Below, piece by piece: positions 16,390 through 25,888 of a DNA stretch of 64,000 nucleotides (the first letter of the stretch is position 1; each line of letters opens with the position of its first letter). Under the pieces are notes generated by a model. That model was not told where the DNA came from. It saw nothing but the letters and a program-made list of their open reading frames with translations, and did no database searches. The stretch is from assembly GCA_012520915.1 (NCBI GenBank), contig JAAYNJ010000017.1, positions 1 to 64,000 of the forward strand. The letters run 5' to 3'. The position numbers and the translations under genes were made by a program. Source of the DNA: Oscillospiraceae bacterium. Lineage in GTDB: Bacteria; Bacillota; Clostridia; Oscillospirales; Ruminococcaceae.

Positions 16390-16430
16390 CGATATGAAAT
16401 TTAATGTATTGAAGAGGGTAGCGGTGAGCA

Positions 16431-16700
16431 ATGTCAAGCTATGAACAGGTAAACAGCGGACATTTAAACGATGTAATCTACGGTGTGGATGATGAAGCCA
16501 AAACTCCTTTTTCGCACCTTAAGGGTTATGAATTTAAAGTTTTCCGAAGAGGGGAAAAGTCAAAATATGTTCTTTCGATATTGTCTGTGCTTTTTTTGAC
16601 GTTTTTATCAACAGTCTTTGCTTCCGTATTGTGCCTTGCAAATATGGGTATAATATCGAAACTTAAGGAAATATTTGATTATTTCGGAATTGTTTTTTAG
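16431..16700 (+). CDS. small single-pass membrane protein, unknown function
   Basis: 89 residues: a polar N-terminal half (about 45 residues, several acidic) and one hydrophobic helix (about 46-70, YVLSILSVLFLTFLSTVF), then a short tail. I do not recognise a family. It precedes the pseudo-ABC gene by 87 bases and an interrupted hairpin lies between them, so co-transcription is possible with partial termination. An overlapping GTG (16424) is in another frame and is not used. Confidence 0.6.
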   Translation: MSSYEQVNSGHLNDVIYGVDDEAKTPFSHLKGYEFKVFRRGEKSKYVLSILSVLFLTFLSTVFASVLCLANMGIISKLKEIFDYFGIVF

Positions 16701-16707
16701 GTAGAAT

Positions 16708-16756
16708 AAAACAAGAGGTTAATCAACTTTTTGATGTGACTGCCCCTTGTTTGTTT
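16708..16756 (+). terminator. possible intergenic terminator/attenuator hairpin
   Basis: AAACAAGAGG (16708-16717) can pair with CCCCTTGTTT (16743-16752), enclosing a second small stem (ATCAA/TTGAT), followed by TGTTTTCTT. It could reduce read-through from the small membrane gene into the pseudo-ABC gene. Confidence 0.45.
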
Positions 16757-16787
16757 TCTTCAAGCTAAAGTAATCTTGGGGTGAAAA

Positions 16788-18776
16788 ATGGATTTTAAGG
16801 ATTTGGAAGAAATCAGGTCATTCGTCACCGAACTGGAACTCGAAATCAAGCAGCTTAAGGAATCGGTTGGCAAACCAAAGGACCATATAATAGACGATCG
16901 GGATTTTAAAACTTCGGATACACTTTTTGCCGAACCGGTTTTAGATGAAATTTCCGAAGATGAGAATGTGAGTTTCGCAGGAGACGAAAGTCTTTTTGAT
17001 TTTAAATCTTTCACCGCCCCTTTTGAGGATTCGAAAGGATATTTGAGGGATCTTTCCGGGTTTCCGACGGAACGGCATAGTGATACTTTAAAAGCTGATG
17101 ATAGGGAGTTATTGCCTAAAGAGAAAACTGAAAGCGGAAGCGATGAATTATTCGATTTCAGTTATAAAGATGAAAACTTGAAGATAAGTTCAAAGGATTA
17201 TGTGGATTCTCTTGAACTTACCTTCACTCCTCCAAAGGATTTTGAGTTTACAGCCGACCTTTCGGTGCCCGAACCGCATTTTTTACCGGAAAATGAAGAT
17301 AAGCCGTTTGAAGATGATATGGATAAACTCTTTTACGGATATAAATCCGCAAAGGAAAATGAAGTTTATGATGAATCTGCGGCTATAGAAGGAACAATAG
17401 ATTTAGGCGGGGATAGTGTTCTAAATGAGGAGATTGATATTGTTTCGGAAAGCGAAGATTTCGTTGTCGAGGAAGCCGTTCCCGAAAAAAGCGAAAAGCC
17501 GCTGTCGGAGATTGATGAAATAGTCCGGATTCTTGAAGATTTATCCCCTTCAGAAAAATTCAGCAGACGAACGGAAAGCTTTGACGACGGATTTTTTGTC
17601 GAGACTGAACAAACTGAAACAGACATGCCGAAGACCGATGCCGAAACGGAAAAAGTAGAACCTGATGATATCTTGGAGGCTGAAGCGGATGAAATTCCCG
17701 CCACCTTGGAACAGACGGTTGCCGTGCCGCCGTTTCAGCAGCCGGCTGTTGATGATGTCTCGATAGATGTGCTGGAAAGAAAACTCAATATTGGTGTGAT
17801 TATCGGGGAATTAAGACCGCGTTACAGCGAGCTTAATCTGTCAGTAACAGGTAATGACCCGATTATTAGATTTAAAAAGGTGACGACAAAGTATCGTGTG
17901 GAAAATGAATCGGGTGACAACGAACTTCTTTTTGAGGGTTTGTCACTGAATGTCAAAAAGAACAGCATTACGGCAATAATTTCGGATGAGCCTATACGTT
18001 CAAGAATCTTTTTAGCTTCCGTTAAGGACAGAGCATGTCTTAAGAGCGGAGAGGTGGTTTTTTTCGGCGATAAGAAGGGTACCGACATTGTTTATTTTGA
18101 CTCTGACAATGTTTTGATACCCGATTTATCCGTACTGCATTTCCTAATGCTGTGTTTGGATGGTTCAAAAGAAAAAGCTTCCGTGAAGAGTGAGAAGCTT
18201 ACCGAGCTGTTGGGGAAATTGGGATTATCGGATATTTCCCATACCGAGATAATAAATCTGACGAAATTTCAAAAAACCATGGTTCTCCTAATTTCCGCAT
18301 CGATTATCAACTTAGTAAGGGGAATTGTTGTAAACAGTTTATTTGAGGAACTTAATATATCCGAAAAGAAAACATTTTATGAAGTTTTCTCTTTGCTTCG
18401 TGAAAACGGAAAGAGTGTGCTCATACCTTCAACGGGAAGGGATGAGGTGTTGAATGTTGCGAACAGAGTCGCCGTTTTGGAAGCCGATAAAATCGCATTT
18501 GAAGGTACAATACTCGAATTTATGAATTCGAATTGTCCCAGCAGGTTTGTAATAAAAAATTCCGATGAGAATTTATTTAATACTATCACCGAATCTTTTA
18601 AAGAAATTGACATAGAAAAGACTGAAACCGGACTTAAGATTTTATATTTCGGAGATGAAACCGGTCTGTCGAATCTTCTCATGTTAATATTGGAGAACGG
18701 GATTGACCACACAGAGATAATTACAACCAGACGCACCTTTAGCGATATAAGCTTGAAAGGCGGTGAAAGGCTGTGA
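16788..18776 (+). CDS. ABC-ATPase-like protein with degenerate catalytic motifs and a long acidic N-terminus
   Basis: 662 residues. Residues 1-330 are strongly acidic and low in complexity, with recurring ESLFDFKSF, DELFDFSYK and DKLFYGYKS motifs. From about 355 the chain follows an ABC nucleotide-binding domain: RFKKVTTKYRVEN, FEGLSLNVKKNSITAI, NVLIPDLSVLHFL (Q-loop/helical region) and NRVAVLEADKIAFEGT. The Walker A position reads ISDEPIRSRI with no GKS/T, the signature reads NLTKFQKT, and Walker B ends NSLFEELN with no DE pair. It therefore should not hydrolyse ATP. RBS is GGGGTGAAAA. It overlaps the following membrane gene (GTGA), so the two products probably form a complex. No named family recognised. 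Confidence 0.75.
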   Translation: MDFKDLEEIRSFVTELELEIKQLKESVGKPKDHIIDDRDFKTSDTLFAEPVLDEISEDENVSFAGDESLFDFKSFTAPFEDSKGYLRDLSGFPTERHSDTLKADDRELLPKEKTESGSDELFDFSYKDENLKISSKDYVDSLELTFTPPKDFEFTADLSVPEPHFLPENEDKPFEDDMDKLFYGYKSAKENEVYDESAAIEGTIDLGGDSVLNEEIDIVSESEDFVVEEAVPEKSEKPLSEIDEIVRILEDLSPSEKFSRRTESFDDGFFVETEQTETDMPKTDAETEKVEPDDILEAEADEIPATLEQTVAVPPFQQPAVDDVSIDVLERKLNIGVIIGELRPRYSELNLSVTGNDPIIRFKKVTTKYRVENESGDNELLFEGLSLNVKKNSITAIISDEPIRSRIFLASVKDRACLKSGEVVFFGDKKGTDIVYFDSDNVLIPDLSVLHFLMLCLDGSKEKASVKSEKLTELLGKLGLSDISHTEIINLTKFQKTMVLLISASIINLVRGIVVNSLFEELNISEKKTFYEVFSLLRENGKSVLIPSTGRDEVLNVANRVAVLEADKIAFEGTILEFMNSNCPSRFVIKNSDENLFNTITESFKEIDIEKTETGLKILYFGDETGLSNLLMLILENGIDHTEIITTRRTFSDISLKGGERL

Positions 18777-19570
18777 ATTACAAAAAAGGAGTAAGACGAA
18801 CCACGGCATCGCTTCAAAAAAAGTACGGCCGATTCAGGCTTCCCGGAATTTTGATTTCCTCAACGATTTCCGTTTCCTTAACAATAGCTTTAAGACAGGT
18901 TGCTATCATGTTGCTGGACAGCGGAAATAAATTTATCGCGCTTCCGGAGCTGAGTTATTCGCTGCTGGGTTTATGCCTGTTGTTTTCTGTGGCGAATTCT
19001 TTTGTATTATTCGTATGGTTTTTTGTGAAATCAAATTTTATTTCTTTTTATGAAGTTAATTCAAATTGGTGGACACTTGCAAAGTCGTATGGTATTCATG
19101 TATCAAAACTGATAAACGCGAAACTGTTCTCTTCCATCTTTTCAATTATCTTTCAAACTGTTTTAGGTTTCGCCCTCACTGTATATGCAGGTTATCTTTT
19201 TGGTTTCAGGATGACTCTTAATTATCTGCTTGTCGTTTTCTTTATCAGTATTGCTGACGGGATACTGATTTTTGCCGTTACGACGACACTGTCATCGTTT
19301 TCATCGGGGAAGAATATCGCAAGGTTCTTTTTGACGCTCGTGTTTTTAGGGTTTCATTTTGCGAACTATATTATCGGCATATATGACTACGTACTTGTAG
19401 GCGGTGTTGAATCTCTGGAAAAAATAAAGCGGCTCTTTCAATTGCCTTTGCCGATGTATCCGATTTGTTCCGCCGGTTTGTTTTTCTTCTTATATATAAT
19501 TATCTTGATAAGTATTGCCGTCAGGACAAACAGATTCAGGATAAACACTTCCGAAATAGAGGAAAGATGA
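18773..19570 (+). CDS. multi-pass membrane protein, partner of the degenerate ABC protein
   Basis: 265 residues with about six hydrophobic helices and a basic N-terminal 25 residues (GVRRTTASLQKKYGRFRL). This resembles the size and topology of ABC-2-type permeases, but no family motif is recognised. Start GTG 18773 overlaps the upstream stop TGA. Tight coupling to the ABC-like gene suggests a transporter-like or membrane-scaffold complex. The transcript ends at the hairpin at 19590-19619. Confidence 0.65.
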   Translation: MNYKKGVRRTTASLQKKYGRFRLPGILISSTISVSLTIALRQVAIMLLDSGNKFIALPELSYSLLGLCLLFSVANSFVLFVWFFVKSNFISFYEVNSNWWTLAKSYGIHVSKLINAKLFSSIFSIIFQTVLGFALTVYAGYLFGFRMTLNYLLVVFFISIADGILIFAVTTTLSSFSSGKNIARFFLTLVFLGFHFANYIIGIYDYVLVGGVESLEKIKRLFQLPLPMYPICSAGLFFFLYIIILISIAVRTNRFRINTSEIEER

Positions 19571-19589
19571 GAGATAGTTTTAACCATAT

Positions 19590-19619
19590 AAAAAAGAGGG
19601 CAATCGAGCCCTCTTTTTT
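19590..19619. terminator. bidirectional terminator between convergent genes
   Basis: Perfect hairpin: AAAAAAGAGGGC paired with GCCCTCTTTTTT around the loop AATCGA. It ends the rightward pseudo-ABC operon and the leftward PH-like gene. Confidence 0.85.
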
Positions 19620-19638
19620 TATTAACATAATCCGAATG

Positions 19639-20253
19639 TCAAATGTCGTATATGCTTTGTTCTTCCATACCATCCGCTTCTGGAAGGTTTGCCAAAGCTT
19701 CTTTTTGCGCTTTTTCGAAAATCGAAAACACCTCGTTGGGGTTTTCGATATCAAAAAATGCAGGCATCACCCTCGAGTTGCCGGATCGGTAGCTTTCAAG
19801 TCCGCTGTTCATCCCGGTGTAGTAGCTTTTAGGCATTTTCCCGAATACTATTGTACCGCTTCCGTCATTAAATAATGTAAGTTGGGGTTCTTTGACATCC
19901 GTCAAGGGAATCTGCGAGACGAAGTTTTTATTGCTGTCTCTTTTCTCTATTATCCAAAGCACTCTACGGTCTGTTATTGCGTAGAAACTTTTTTTCTTTC
20001 TGTAATTCTTCATGATAATTCTTCCGAAGGAATAGTATATGAAGCATAGTATGACCAATACTTTCATGGCTATATCCTGAAGCGGATCGATTACAGGCAG
20101 GGTCAGCATTAAGACCGATGCCGCCAACCAAAGGACAAACATGGGTATGCGCCTTAAATCAAATTTTCTGAATGCACCTTTCAACAAAGGTTTTCCGCTC
20201 CATAAAATATTTTCTCCGTCATAAATTGCGTTTTTAATAGCATTGTATTCCAT
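19639..20253 (-). CDS. bacterial PH-domain-like membrane protein
   Basis: 204 residues from ATG 20253 (GAGG nine bases upstream; an in-frame TTG at 20268 lacks a site). The N-terminus YDGENILWSGKPLLKGAF is the usual opening of bPH/YdbS-like (DUF304-type) proteins. Two helices (about 37-80) follow, then a beta-rich region (YAITDRRVLWIIEKRD, IPLTDVKEPQLTLF) resembling a PH fold. Function is unknown; such proteins sit at the inner face of the membrane. It starts 11 bases after the dacF stop and is the last gene of that leftward run. Confidence 0.65.
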   Translation of the reverse strand: MEYNAIKNAIYDGENILWSGKPLLKGAFRKFDLRRIPMFVLWLAASVLMLTLPVIDPLQDIAMKVLVILCFIYYSFGRIIMKNYRKKKSFYAITDRRVLWIIEKRDSNKNFVSQIPLTDVKEPQLTLFNDGSGTIVFGKMPKSYYTGMNSGLESYRSGNSRVMPAFFDIENPNEVFSIFEKAQKEALANLPEADGMEEQSIYDI

Positions 20254-20264
20254 CGCAAGAATCC

Positions 20265-21578
20265 TCAACTTCTTTTTTTATTCTTTTTTATTGTCAAAAC
20301 GATATACAGAACATACAGAACAATCAACAGAAGAACAGCGATATAGATTATTACTGCAGGCCGGGAGGTGAATACATCGGTCATTTTGCTCATTACCATT
20401 GAAAACCAACTGTACTCTATTTCTTCTCGGGAAATCAAATCGACTTCACCGATTAAAATGTCATCCGCATATACTTTCGCGCTTCCTATAACCTGGGAAT
20501 TGTGAACGGGAGCTTCGATATTTTCCGGTAAATCCAACTCATAATAAACCTCCGGAAGCTCATCCTTCGAATTGTTTAACAGAGCATAGAGATCACCGTA
20601 CGGATATAGTACCAGAGCATCTCTCTTTTTGGAATATTTTACCGGAACTTCCGTTATCGGTGTGTCATAGTTAATAATATTTTCGAGATGTGTGTTGGAA
20701 AAAACCCAATCATAAATAAGTCTTGTTTCATTAAAGGCGGAGTTGGAAGCATCCCAAAAACCGCTGGTGGGTTCTAACGGGGCACCCATTAATACCAACA
20801 GATATGTCATATTGTTTTTTTCAGCAATAGTTACAAGACACCTTCCCGACTGGTTGAGCGTTCCGGTTTTAACACCTTTTACATAGGGGGTATAGTATTT
20901 GCTGTACGGATCCTGGAGAAGAATTGTCGTTGCGAGTATCTTTTCACCGTTTTTATTTGTTTCCCTCAAAGTGTACCTGGCTTTTTCGGATATCTCCAAA
21001 AAATTATCTACGCCCAGAGCCCATTTGGTAATTTTTGCCATGTCGGATGCAGTGGTGTAATGGTCTTCGCCAAAAAGTCCGTGAGGATTTGAAAAATGCG
21101 TCTGCTTGCAGCCCAGCTCCTTCGCCTTGCTGTTCATCGCACTGATGAATTCTTCTCTGCCGAAGAAATCCGCAACGGTAGATGCCGCCTCATTTGCCGA
21201 TTGCAGCATCATACAGTGGACGAGCTCCGTAATCGAGAGTTCTTCACCCCTTGAAAGTCCTGCAGTTGAGATGTTCATGCCGACAAATTCGTCCCATATA
21301 TCAAAAGGCACGGTAGCAATCGTGCTCTCCGGACTTTCACACATCTCGAGTGCCAGTGCGGAAGTCATAATCTTTGTGGTCGAAGCCGGATAGACCTTTT
21401 CATCGGCATTCTTTTCGAAAACCACCCTTCCCGTATCGAGATTTTCCAGATACACGGCGTTTGAAACAATAGCAAAATCATTCGGCATAACGATATCGCT
21501 TGCCGAAGAGAATACATTGAACGGCACTGATAAGACGACCAGTATTGAAATGAGAATGATGCTAAAAAATCTTTTCAT
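20265..21578 (-). CDS. dacF: D-alanyl-D-alanine carboxypeptidase (PBP5/DacF type)
   Basis: 437 residues from ATG 21578; an in-frame TTG at 21605 would only lengthen the signal peptide. The N-terminal hydrophobic segment (FFSIILISILVVLSVPF) is a signal peptide. The serine penicillin-binding motifs are STTK (acyl-serine), SANEAAS and VKTGTLN, as in S11 peptidases. The C-terminal region is a PBP5-type beta domain, ending in one transmembrane helix and a KKNKKR tail. It trims the terminal D-Ala from peptidoglycan stem peptides outside the membrane. DacF-type enzymes in Bacillus act in sporulation, but no sporulation control is seen here. Confidence 0.9.
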   Translation of the reverse strand: MKRFFSIILISILVVLSVPFNVFSSASDIVMPNDFAIVSNAVYLENLDTGRVVFEKNADEKVYPASTTKIMTSALALEMCESPESTIATVPFDIWDEFVGMNISTAGLSRGEELSITELVHCMMLQSANEAASTVADFFGREEFISAMNSKAKELGCKQTHFSNPHGLFGEDHYTTASDMAKITKWALGVDNFLEISEKARYTLRETNKNGEKILATTILLQDPYSKYYTPYVKGVKTGTLNQSGRCLVTIAEKNNMTYLLVLMGAPLEPTSGFWDASNSAFNETRLIYDWVFSNTHLENIINYDTPITEVPVKYSKKRDALVLYPYGDLYALLNNSKDELPEVYYELDLPENIEAPVHNSQVIGSAKVYADDILIGEVDLISREEIEYSWFSMVMSKMTDVFTSRPAVIIYIAVLLLIVLYVLYIVLTIKKNKKRS

Positions 21579-21639
21579 TTTTCCAAAACACCGAAACAGT
21601 CGCAATCTTTGTTTGAGATTTACGGACAGGACCGAATTT

Positions 21640-23682
21640 TCAGTTAAGCCCGCCTCCGCGGAGAGAAATAAACCTAAAGACCTGAGATTTGAGTTGGGAA
21701 ATGCCTTTTAGTTCGGGATTGCTTTTCAATATTTGTTCCGCGGTTTCCCTCGCCCCGTAAATGATATTTTCATCTGAAAAAAGATCCTCGATATCAACTT
21801 CCGGAAGACCGTGCTGTCTGCTCCCGAAAAGGTCGCCCGGACCTCGGTTCAGTAAATCGAATTTGGCAATTTCGAAACCGTCGTTTGTTTGAGTAAGCAT
21901 TTTTAACCGTTTTCTTGCTGAACCCTTTGCCGAAGAAACGAGGATACAGTGGCTTTCAACATCGCCGCGTCCCACTCTTCCCCTGAGCTGATGCAGAGTG
22001 GAAAGACCGAAATATTCCGAATTTTCTATTATGATAACGGTTGCTTCCGGAACATCAAGTCCCACTTCAATAACAGTTGTGGATATAAGCACCGAAATTT
22101 TTCCGGTTGAAAAATCCTGCATGACCTTTTCTTTTTCGGAAGATTTCAACTTTCCGTGAATGAGACCTAAAGACAGGCTTTTTAGTTCTTTCCCGGACAA
22201 ATCTTCAACATATTTTACAGCCGATTCCACATCACTTTGAGCTTCGCTCTCTTCGACGAGAGGACATACGATGTATGTTCTGTTTCCTTTTGCTGAATTT
22301 TTGACTACAAAATTCAGATATCTGCTTCGATATCTTTTGTCAACGAGATATGTCTTTACCGGTTTTCTGCCCGGAGGCATTTCGTCCAATACGGAGATAT
22401 CCAAATCGCCGTATACTAAAAGAGAAAGGGTTCTGGGAATCGGGGTAGCGGACATGGAGAGAAAATGGGGATTATCTCCTTTGGCATAAAGCCGGTTTCT
22501 TTGCTCAACCCCGAATCGGTGCTGTTCGTCAACCGTAACAAAACCCAGACGATTAAATTCAACTGTTTCTCCAATTAGGGCGTGTGTTCCTACAACAAGG
22601 TCGATTTCATTATTTTTCAGTCCCTTCAACACAAGCTGTCTGTTTTTACCCGTAATCGATGAAGTCAGCAGAGCCGTTCTGACACCCAACGGATCAAGAA
22701 GTGATTTGAAAGTCTTAAAGTGTTGATTCGCAAGCACTTCGGTCGGTGCCATAACTGCGGATTGAAATCCCGATTTGCAGGCTATCCATACTCCTGCAGC
22801 GGAAACGACGGTTTTACCGCTCCCTACATCGCCCTGCAACAGCCTGTTCATCGACTCGTTTTTTGATATATCGGTTTTTATTTCTTCTATACAACGAAGC
22901 TGTGCTTTTGTGAGGGAAAAGGGCAGGGAAGATATAAATTCCTCTATTTTGCCCGATTTCATCATTGAGGCGGTTTTGGCTTTCTTTTTTTTACCCTGAA
23001 GGATTAATGCGAGTTGAAGTGCGAGCAGCTCCTCGAAGATAAGGCGCTTTTTTGCCCTTGCCACGTCTTCCTGACTTTTAGGCATATGTATTCCGAAATA
23101 CGCATCCGTTAGAGGCACTAAATCGTACTTTATCCGGATGTTTTCGGGAATCGTTTCCTCGACAGACGATTTGTTATCCGTAAGATATCCTGAAATTATC
23201 TTCGAAATCACCTTTGAAGATAATCCCGCAGTTGAAGGATACTTGGGTATCAGGCTGTCCGCTTTATCTTTGTCATAGACAACGGGATTTGTAAGCTCGA
23301 AGGATAGAAATGTTCGGCGCGGTTTGCCGTAGAAAATGTACTGCTTGCCTATGCGAAGAGAAGCGGGAGTGTATTTGTCGTTAAAATACACTATGTCGAC
23401 AATAGAATCATCCCTGCCGGATGCTTTCAGTTTATAAACCGTTCTCCCGCCGGATATCCTTACAGGAGCATTCTTGCTTATTACTTCTAAAAGCAACGCC
23501 GCATTTTCGCCTTCCGCACATTGTGAAGGTGTTTCCAGTCTTTTTAGAGAAATATAACTTCTCGGATACAGACGCAAAAGGGAGTCGATTGAATCGACGG
23601 AGAGCTTTGAAAAGAGTTTCAATCTCCGTTCACCGACACCCTTGACAAATTGCAAGTCATTTTTTTTTGCTGATGGAGTCAT
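21640..23682 (-). CDS. recG: ATP-dependent DNA helicase RecG
   Basis: 680 residues, full length. The N-terminal wedge/OB domain spans about 1-230 (FVKGVGERRLKLFSKL; KQYIFYGKP). The helicase core has LLQGDVGSGKTVVSA (Walker A), TVDEQHRFGVEQR (DEQH box II), SATPIPRT (motif III) and ISTTVIEVGLDVPEA with LRGRVGRGD (motifs V-VI), and ends with the RecG tail GPGDLFGSRQHG. It reverses stalled replication forks and processes Holliday junctions. The gene order Asp23-FakA-RecG matches that of Bacillus and many Clostridia. Confidence 0.97.
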   Translation of the reverse strand: MTPSAKKNDLQFVKGVGERRLKLFSKLSVDSIDSLLRLYPRSYISLKRLETPSQCAEGENAALLLEVISKNAPVRISGGRTVYKLKASGRDDSIVDIVYFNDKYTPASLRIGKQYIFYGKPRRTFLSFELTNPVVYDKDKADSLIPKYPSTAGLSSKVISKIISGYLTDNKSSVEETIPENIRIKYDLVPLTDAYFGIHMPKSQEDVARAKKRLIFEELLALQLALILQGKKKKAKTASMMKSGKIEEFISSLPFSLTKAQLRCIEEIKTDISKNESMNRLLQGDVGSGKTVVSAAGVWIACKSGFQSAVMAPTEVLANQHFKTFKSLLDPLGVRTALLTSSITGKNRQLVLKGLKNNEIDLVVGTHALIGETVEFNRLGFVTVDEQHRFGVEQRNRLYAKGDNPHFLSMSATPIPRTLSLLVYGDLDISVLDEMPPGRKPVKTYLVDKRYRSRYLNFVVKNSAKGNRTYIVCPLVEESEAQSDVESAVKYVEDLSGKELKSLSLGLIHGKLKSSEKEKVMQDFSTGKISVLISTTVIEVGLDVPEATVIIIENSEYFGLSTLHQLRGRVGRGDVESHCILVSSAKGSARKRLKMLTQTNDGFEIAKFDLLNRGPGDLFGSRQHGLPEVDIEDLFSDENIIYGARETAEQILKSNPELKGISQLKSQVFRFISLRGGGLN

Positions 23683-23725
23683 CTGAGTTACAAACCTATC
23701 TCTTGAGAGTTAACACAAAACCGCG

Positions 23726-25402
23726 TTATTCGGCGGAAATATAGTAGTAATAGATAGGTTGATTACCTGAAACGAGAGAAATCTCAATATTTTTACCTAA
23801 TCTGCCTTCCAAAGATTCGAGTACGCTGTTGGCCTTCTCCTCTGAAACATCGGCGCCGTAGATGACTGTGACAAAATTCGTGTCTCTGCTACAGAGCCTT
23901 CTTGCCAGCTTTATTGCCGCTTTTTCGGGATCCGTGTCGGTAAATGAGAGTTTTCCGTCTTCAAGTGCGAGTATTTCTCCTTCACGTATGTTTCGCCCGT
24001 CAAAGTCGGAGTCTCTGGCGGCATAGGTAACCGAACCCGATTTTACAGACTTTATTGCTTCTTTCATTATTATTCTGTTATTGTCGACGTCAAGCTCGGG
24101 ATTGAAAACAAGCATCGCGGATATACCTTCGGGAATGGACCTTGTAGGAATCACGACAACATTTCTGTCGGCAAGTTTCGAAGCCTGCTCTGCGGAGAGA
24201 ATGATATTTTTATTGTTTGCAAGGACAAAAACATTTTTTGCATCTATTGACTGAGCAGCGGAGAGTATTTCGTCCGTTGACGGATTCATGCTTTGGCCGC
24301 CTTCAACGGTTCTCGATACCCCGAGTTCGGAAAAGAGATTTGAAAGACCCGAACCGGCACTTACTGCAACAAAACCGTACTCCTCGGCATTTTCCGACAC
24401 CGGAACATATTCAAAGACCTCCGGTATCTTATCGAACTCAATTGAATGCTCTTCGCCTTTTGATGCTTGAAGCCTCATATACTGTTCAAGCATGTTCTCG
24501 ATTTTGATTTGGCTCAGATATCCGTGCTTGAGCGCTTTTCCGAGTGCTATATCGGGTGTTTCGGTGTGAACATGGCATTTTATCAATTCGCTGTCGTCAA
24601 CTACAACAATGCTGTCGCCGATTTCTTCGAGATCTTTTCTCAGCTTGTTTGGGTCAGCAGCTATGCCTTTTTCTTTGATGACCAAAAATTCCGTGCAATA
24701 GGAATTCGTGAGTCCTTCGGCTATTCCATCCGTAAAAACACCCCTTGCCGCTTCGGTTTTTGCACCGTTTTCGGCAAGTTCAACTATCCTGCCTTTTTTA
24801 AACACTTCCTGCATTCCTTGAAAAATTATCAGTAACCCCATCCCGCCCGAGTCGACAACACCGGCTTTTTTTAATACCGGCAACATCTCGGGGGTTCTTT
24901 CAAGGGTATCCTCTGCGACTTCCAGGATATAATCGAATATTTCAACGGGATCGCTTATCTCGTCCAGTTTACCGGCCGCTTTTTCAGCAGAAATTCTTGC
25001 AACGGTAAGTATCGTGCCTTCAGTCGGCTTCATCACGGCCTTGTATGCGGCTTCTACACCGTATTTTAGGGAATTTACGATATTTGAGGCGTCGGCATTC
25101 TTTTTGCCCTGCATTTCTTTGGAAAATCCCCTGAATATCAGGGATAAAATTACGCCCGAATTGCCTCTTGCGCCTCTAAGCAATGCCGATGACACTACCG
25201 TCGCGACTTTTTCAACTGTGACATTATCGGGAAGATTGGTAAGCTCCGTAACGGCATATCCCATAGTCATGGACATATTTGTTCCGGTATCTCCGTCGGG
25301 TACGGGAAAAACGTTCAACTCATCGACCGCTGCCGAATGGTTTTTAATATTGTTAGCACCAGATATGATGCTGTCTCTCAACGTTGCTCCGGTTATTATC
25401 AA
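23726..25402 (-). CDS. fakA: fatty acid kinase catalytic subunit, FakA/YloV (DAK2 domain)
   Basis: 558 residues. The N-terminal DAK2 kinase domain holds NVFPVPDGDTGTNMSMTM (metal/ATP-binding aspartates) and LLRGARGNSGVILSLIFRG. A middle region and a C-terminal DegV-like/EDD-type domain follow. FakA phosphorylates fatty acids presented by a FakB protein, feeding exogenous fatty acids to PlsX/PlsY. No fakB gene is in the window. Start is TTG 25402 with GGAGG six bases upstream. It follows the Asp23 gene by 50 bases. Confidence 0.92.
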   Translation of the reverse strand: MIITGATLRDSIISGANNIKNHSAAVDELNVFPVPDGDTGTNMSMTMGYAVTELTNLPDNVTVEKVATVVSSALLRGARGNSGVILSLIFRGFSKEMQGKKNADASNIVNSLKYGVEAAYKAVMKPTEGTILTVARISAEKAAGKLDEISDPVEIFDYILEVAEDTLERTPEMLPVLKKAGVVDSGGMGLLIIFQGMQEVFKKGRIVELAENGAKTEAARGVFTDGIAEGLTNSYCTEFLVIKEKGIAADPNKLRKDLEEIGDSIVVVDDSELIKCHVHTETPDIALGKALKHGYLSQIKIENMLEQYMRLQASKGEEHSIEFDKIPEVFEYVPVSENAEEYGFVAVSAGSGLSNLFSELGVSRTVEGGQSMNPSTDEILSAAQSIDAKNVFVLANNKNIILSAEQASKLADRNVVVIPTRSIPEGISAMLVFNPELDVDNNRIIMKEAIKSVKSGSVTYAARDSDFDGRNIREGEILALEDGKLSFTDTDPEKAAIKLARRLCSRDTNFVTVIYGADVSEEKANSVLESLEGRLGKNIEISLVSGNQPIYYYYISAE

Positions 25403-25452
25403 AAGAAACCTCCAAAATGTAAAACAGAGTGTTGTATAGAGAACAGAATAGA

Positions 25453-25815
25453 TTATTGATCCGTGCCGGATACCATCTCATCGACATAAACATTTATTGC
25501 TTTGACTCTGAGAGCTGTTGACTGTTCCACTGTGTATTTGACCTTTTCGGAAATACTCTTGACTATGGCCGAAATATTGACCCCGTATACAACTTTTATG
25601 TGAATATCGATTATAAGTTCTTTTCCTTTTTCGGTTACCTTAACACCTTTGTTGGGCAGATCCTTTTTTAATATTTTTGACCAGAAGCCTTCTATCGGCG
25701 TACGTGAGGACATACCTTTAACGCCATAACTTTCAGCAGTAATATTGCCAACGAGATTTGAAAAGTATTCGTTTGTCAATATAACTGAACCCAGCGGTGT
25801 CTTAATACTAATCAT
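25453..25815 (-). CDS. Asp23/Gls24 family protein (YloU)
   Basis: 120 residues with the Asp23 fold pattern: GSVILTNEYFSNLVGNITAESYGVKGM at the start and IDIHIKVVYGVNISAIVKSI in the middle. Family members are abundant cytoplasmic or membrane-anchored envelope-stress proteins with no known enzymatic activity. It sits first in the run Asp23, FakA, RecG. The start ATG 25815 follows GGAAAGGAATTCAA. A promoter with an adjacent perfect palindrome lies upstream (25889-25937). Confidence 0.9.
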   Translation of the reverse strand: MISIKTPLGSVILTNEYFSNLVGNITAESYGVKGMSSRTPIEGFWSKILKKDLPNKGVKVTEKGKELIIDIHIKVVYGVNISAIVKSISEKVKYTVEQSTALRVKAINVYVDEMVSGTDQ

Positions 25816-25888
25816 TTGAATTCCTTTCCGAAATTTTATATTACAGAAAACCTTAGAATATGCGAAGGATAAATTCGGTTCGGTAAAA

